Below are positions 5,639 to 6,591 of a stretch of DNA of 6,591 bases, in pieces (positions within the stretch are counted from its first letter, which is position 1; each line of letters starts with the position of its first letter). The position numbers and the translations under genes are program-made. This DNA comes from an uncultured Clostridium sp. Its GTDB lineage: Bacteria > Bacillota > Clostridia > UBA1212 > UBA1255. A model generated the notes under the pieces. It saw only the letters and a program-made list of their open reading frames with translations, was not told the origin of the DNA and did no database searches. Location of the stretch: contig USLW01000115.1 of the NCBI GenBank assembly GCA_900555605.1, positions 1 through 6,591 of the forward strand, written 5' to 3'.

Positions 5639-6591
5639 TGCAACAGTCTCATAACCAAGGGCTTACACAGGCGCGGAACGAAAGTTCCGGCGCGGGGCGG
5701 AATCCGCGGAAATCTTTGCGGCAGATGCTGCACAACCCCATTGTTTTTTCTGAGTGCAAGGTGAAAATGCGCAGCTGGCGGGCGCCCATCGGAATTTTGA
5801 TCTATGTCGGCTGCCTGACTGTATTTCTGCTGATTCTGCTGAGCCTGACCAACAATGGATCTTATTATTTCAGTGATTACAGTGAGACGGGCCGTCTTGT
5901 ATTTATGGTGCTGTCCATCGCGCAGTTTTTTATCATGATTTTTATCGCGCCTGGCGCGACTTCAGGGGCGATCTCTTCGGAACGGGAGAAGCAGACGCTG
6001 GATCTTCTGCTGTGTACGCAGATGCGTCCCGTGAAGATCGTGCTGGGCAAGCTGATTTCTGCCGTGGGATGGGTTTTGCTGCTGCTGATCTGCACAATCC
6101 CGCTTTACAGCATTACTTTTTTGTACGGCGGGGTTTCGCCCCAGGCCATTGTACTGGTTATGCTGTTTCTGGTGGTAACCGCCATTGTCTGCGGCAGCGT
6201 GGGACTCTTTTATTCCACCGTATTTCGCAGAACCGTTACAAGCTCTATTATTTCTTATCTTACGCTGCTGTTTATCGGGATCGGAAGCTTTATCGCGGCT
6301 GCCGTACAGGCGTATTTATATTTTAGCCGGGGCTCCGGAGGCATGTTCTATAACATGGATTTCATACCGGCAGGATATTATCTGAATCCGTTTGTCGCCC
6401 TTTTTACGCTGATTTCTCTGCTGATCGGCAGCGAGCAGGGAATTTTCTTTGAAATGCTGAACATTCAGGTCAGCAACCGGTACGCCTATTTGTACATCGG
6501 CGTGGATGTCCTGCTTATGCTTGCCCTATCCGTGCTGCTGATTTTTCTTTCGGTAAAAATGATTGACCCCATCAAAAGCCGTTCCCGGGGC
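5635..6591 (+). CDS. ABC-2 type transporter permease, 3' end cut by window edge
   Basis: 319 codons are open to the last base with no stop. The start ATG overlaps the ATPase stop (ATGA, 5635-5638) and has a good ribosome binding site. Residues 1-50 are hydrophilic, with a Gln/Asn/Ser/Gly/Arg-rich stretch and then HNPIVFSECKVKMRSWR, a cytoplasmic lead-in typical of these permeases. Six likely membrane helices can be read: about 51-72, 88-110, 141-162, 170-192, 204-230 and 286-306. The hallmark SSEREKQTLDLLL (114-126) after helix 2 matches the SEREKGTLELLL motif of ABC-2/NatB-like permeases. A long loop (about 231-285, with a semi-hydrophobic LNPFVALFTLISLL stretch) lies between helices 5 and 6. 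The last visible residues (KMIDPIKSRSRG) follow the sixth helix, so few codons are probably missing. It should form the membrane pore for the preceding ATPase, as a homodimer or with another permease encoded downstream. Internal ATG 5725 lacks a good ribosome binding site. Confidence 0.93.
   Translation, partial: MMQQSHNQGLTQARNESSGAGRNPRKSLRQMLHNPIVFSECKVKMRSWRAPIGILIYVGCLTVFLLILLSLTNNGSYYFSDYSETGRLVFMVLSIAQFFIMIFIAPGATSGAISSEREKQTLDLLLCTQMRPVKIVLGKLISAVGWVLLLLICTIPLYSITFLYGGVSPQAIVLVMLFLVVTAIVCGSVGLFYSTVFRRTVTSSIISYLTLLFIGIGSFIAAAVQAYLYFSRGSGGMFYNMDFIPAGYYLNPFVALFTLISLLIGSEQGIFFEMLNIQVSNRYAYLYIGVDVLLMLALSVLLIFLSVKMIDPIKSRSRG

Noticed and set aside
6012..6385. Plus-strand ORFs of 104 and 66 codons near the right edge
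   Set aside because: They are out-of-frame shadows of the permease, whose own frame is open from 5635 to the window end.

Overview
The window reads as chromosomal DNA from a low-to-mid GC member of the Bacillota, most likely an anaerobic gut-type Clostridia such as Lachnospiraceae or Oscillospiraceae. The basis is the clostridial flavour of the GlmS sequence, strong GGAGG ribosome binding sites, tight gene packing on one strand, and a signal-peptide protein with no sign of an outer membrane. The genus cannot be fixed from what is visible. No RNA genes, mobile elements, CRISPR arrays or long repeats were seen.

Layout: all four genes are on the + strand. (1) 1-1728 is glmS (glucosamine-6-phosphate synthase), cut at its 5' end by the window edge. 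(2) 1729-1788 is a short GC-rich gap with competing small hairpins and two copies of an 8-base Shine-Dalgarno-containing element, but no terminator. (3) 1789-4590 encodes a 933-residue exported membrane protein: a signal peptide, a beta-sandwich-like domain, a Rossmann-like domain resembling a catalytically dead glutamine amidotransferase fold, two membrane helices and a second large beta-rich ectodomain. (4) 4616-5638 encodes an ABC ATPase. (5) 5635-6591 encodes its ABC-2 type permease, overlapping the ATPase stop by ATGA and running off the right edge without a stop.

Genes 3 to 5 look like one operon for an ABC-2 type envelope transporter with a large extracytoplasmic auxiliary subunit. The general plan (ATPase, multi-helix permease, membrane-anchored subunit with a GATase-like ectodomain) recalls the GldA/GldF/GldG system of Bacteroidota, but here the auxiliary subunit has a different topology, with two central helices between two ectodomains. 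Its substrate is unknown. Lying behind glmS, which makes the amino-sugar precursor of peptidoglycan and other wall polymers, it may have an envelope-related role, but this is only a neighbourhood inference.

The strongest leads are the uncharacterised exporter module itself, an abrupt codon-usage change about 150 bases into the visible glmS, and the unusual glmS/auxiliary-protein junction.
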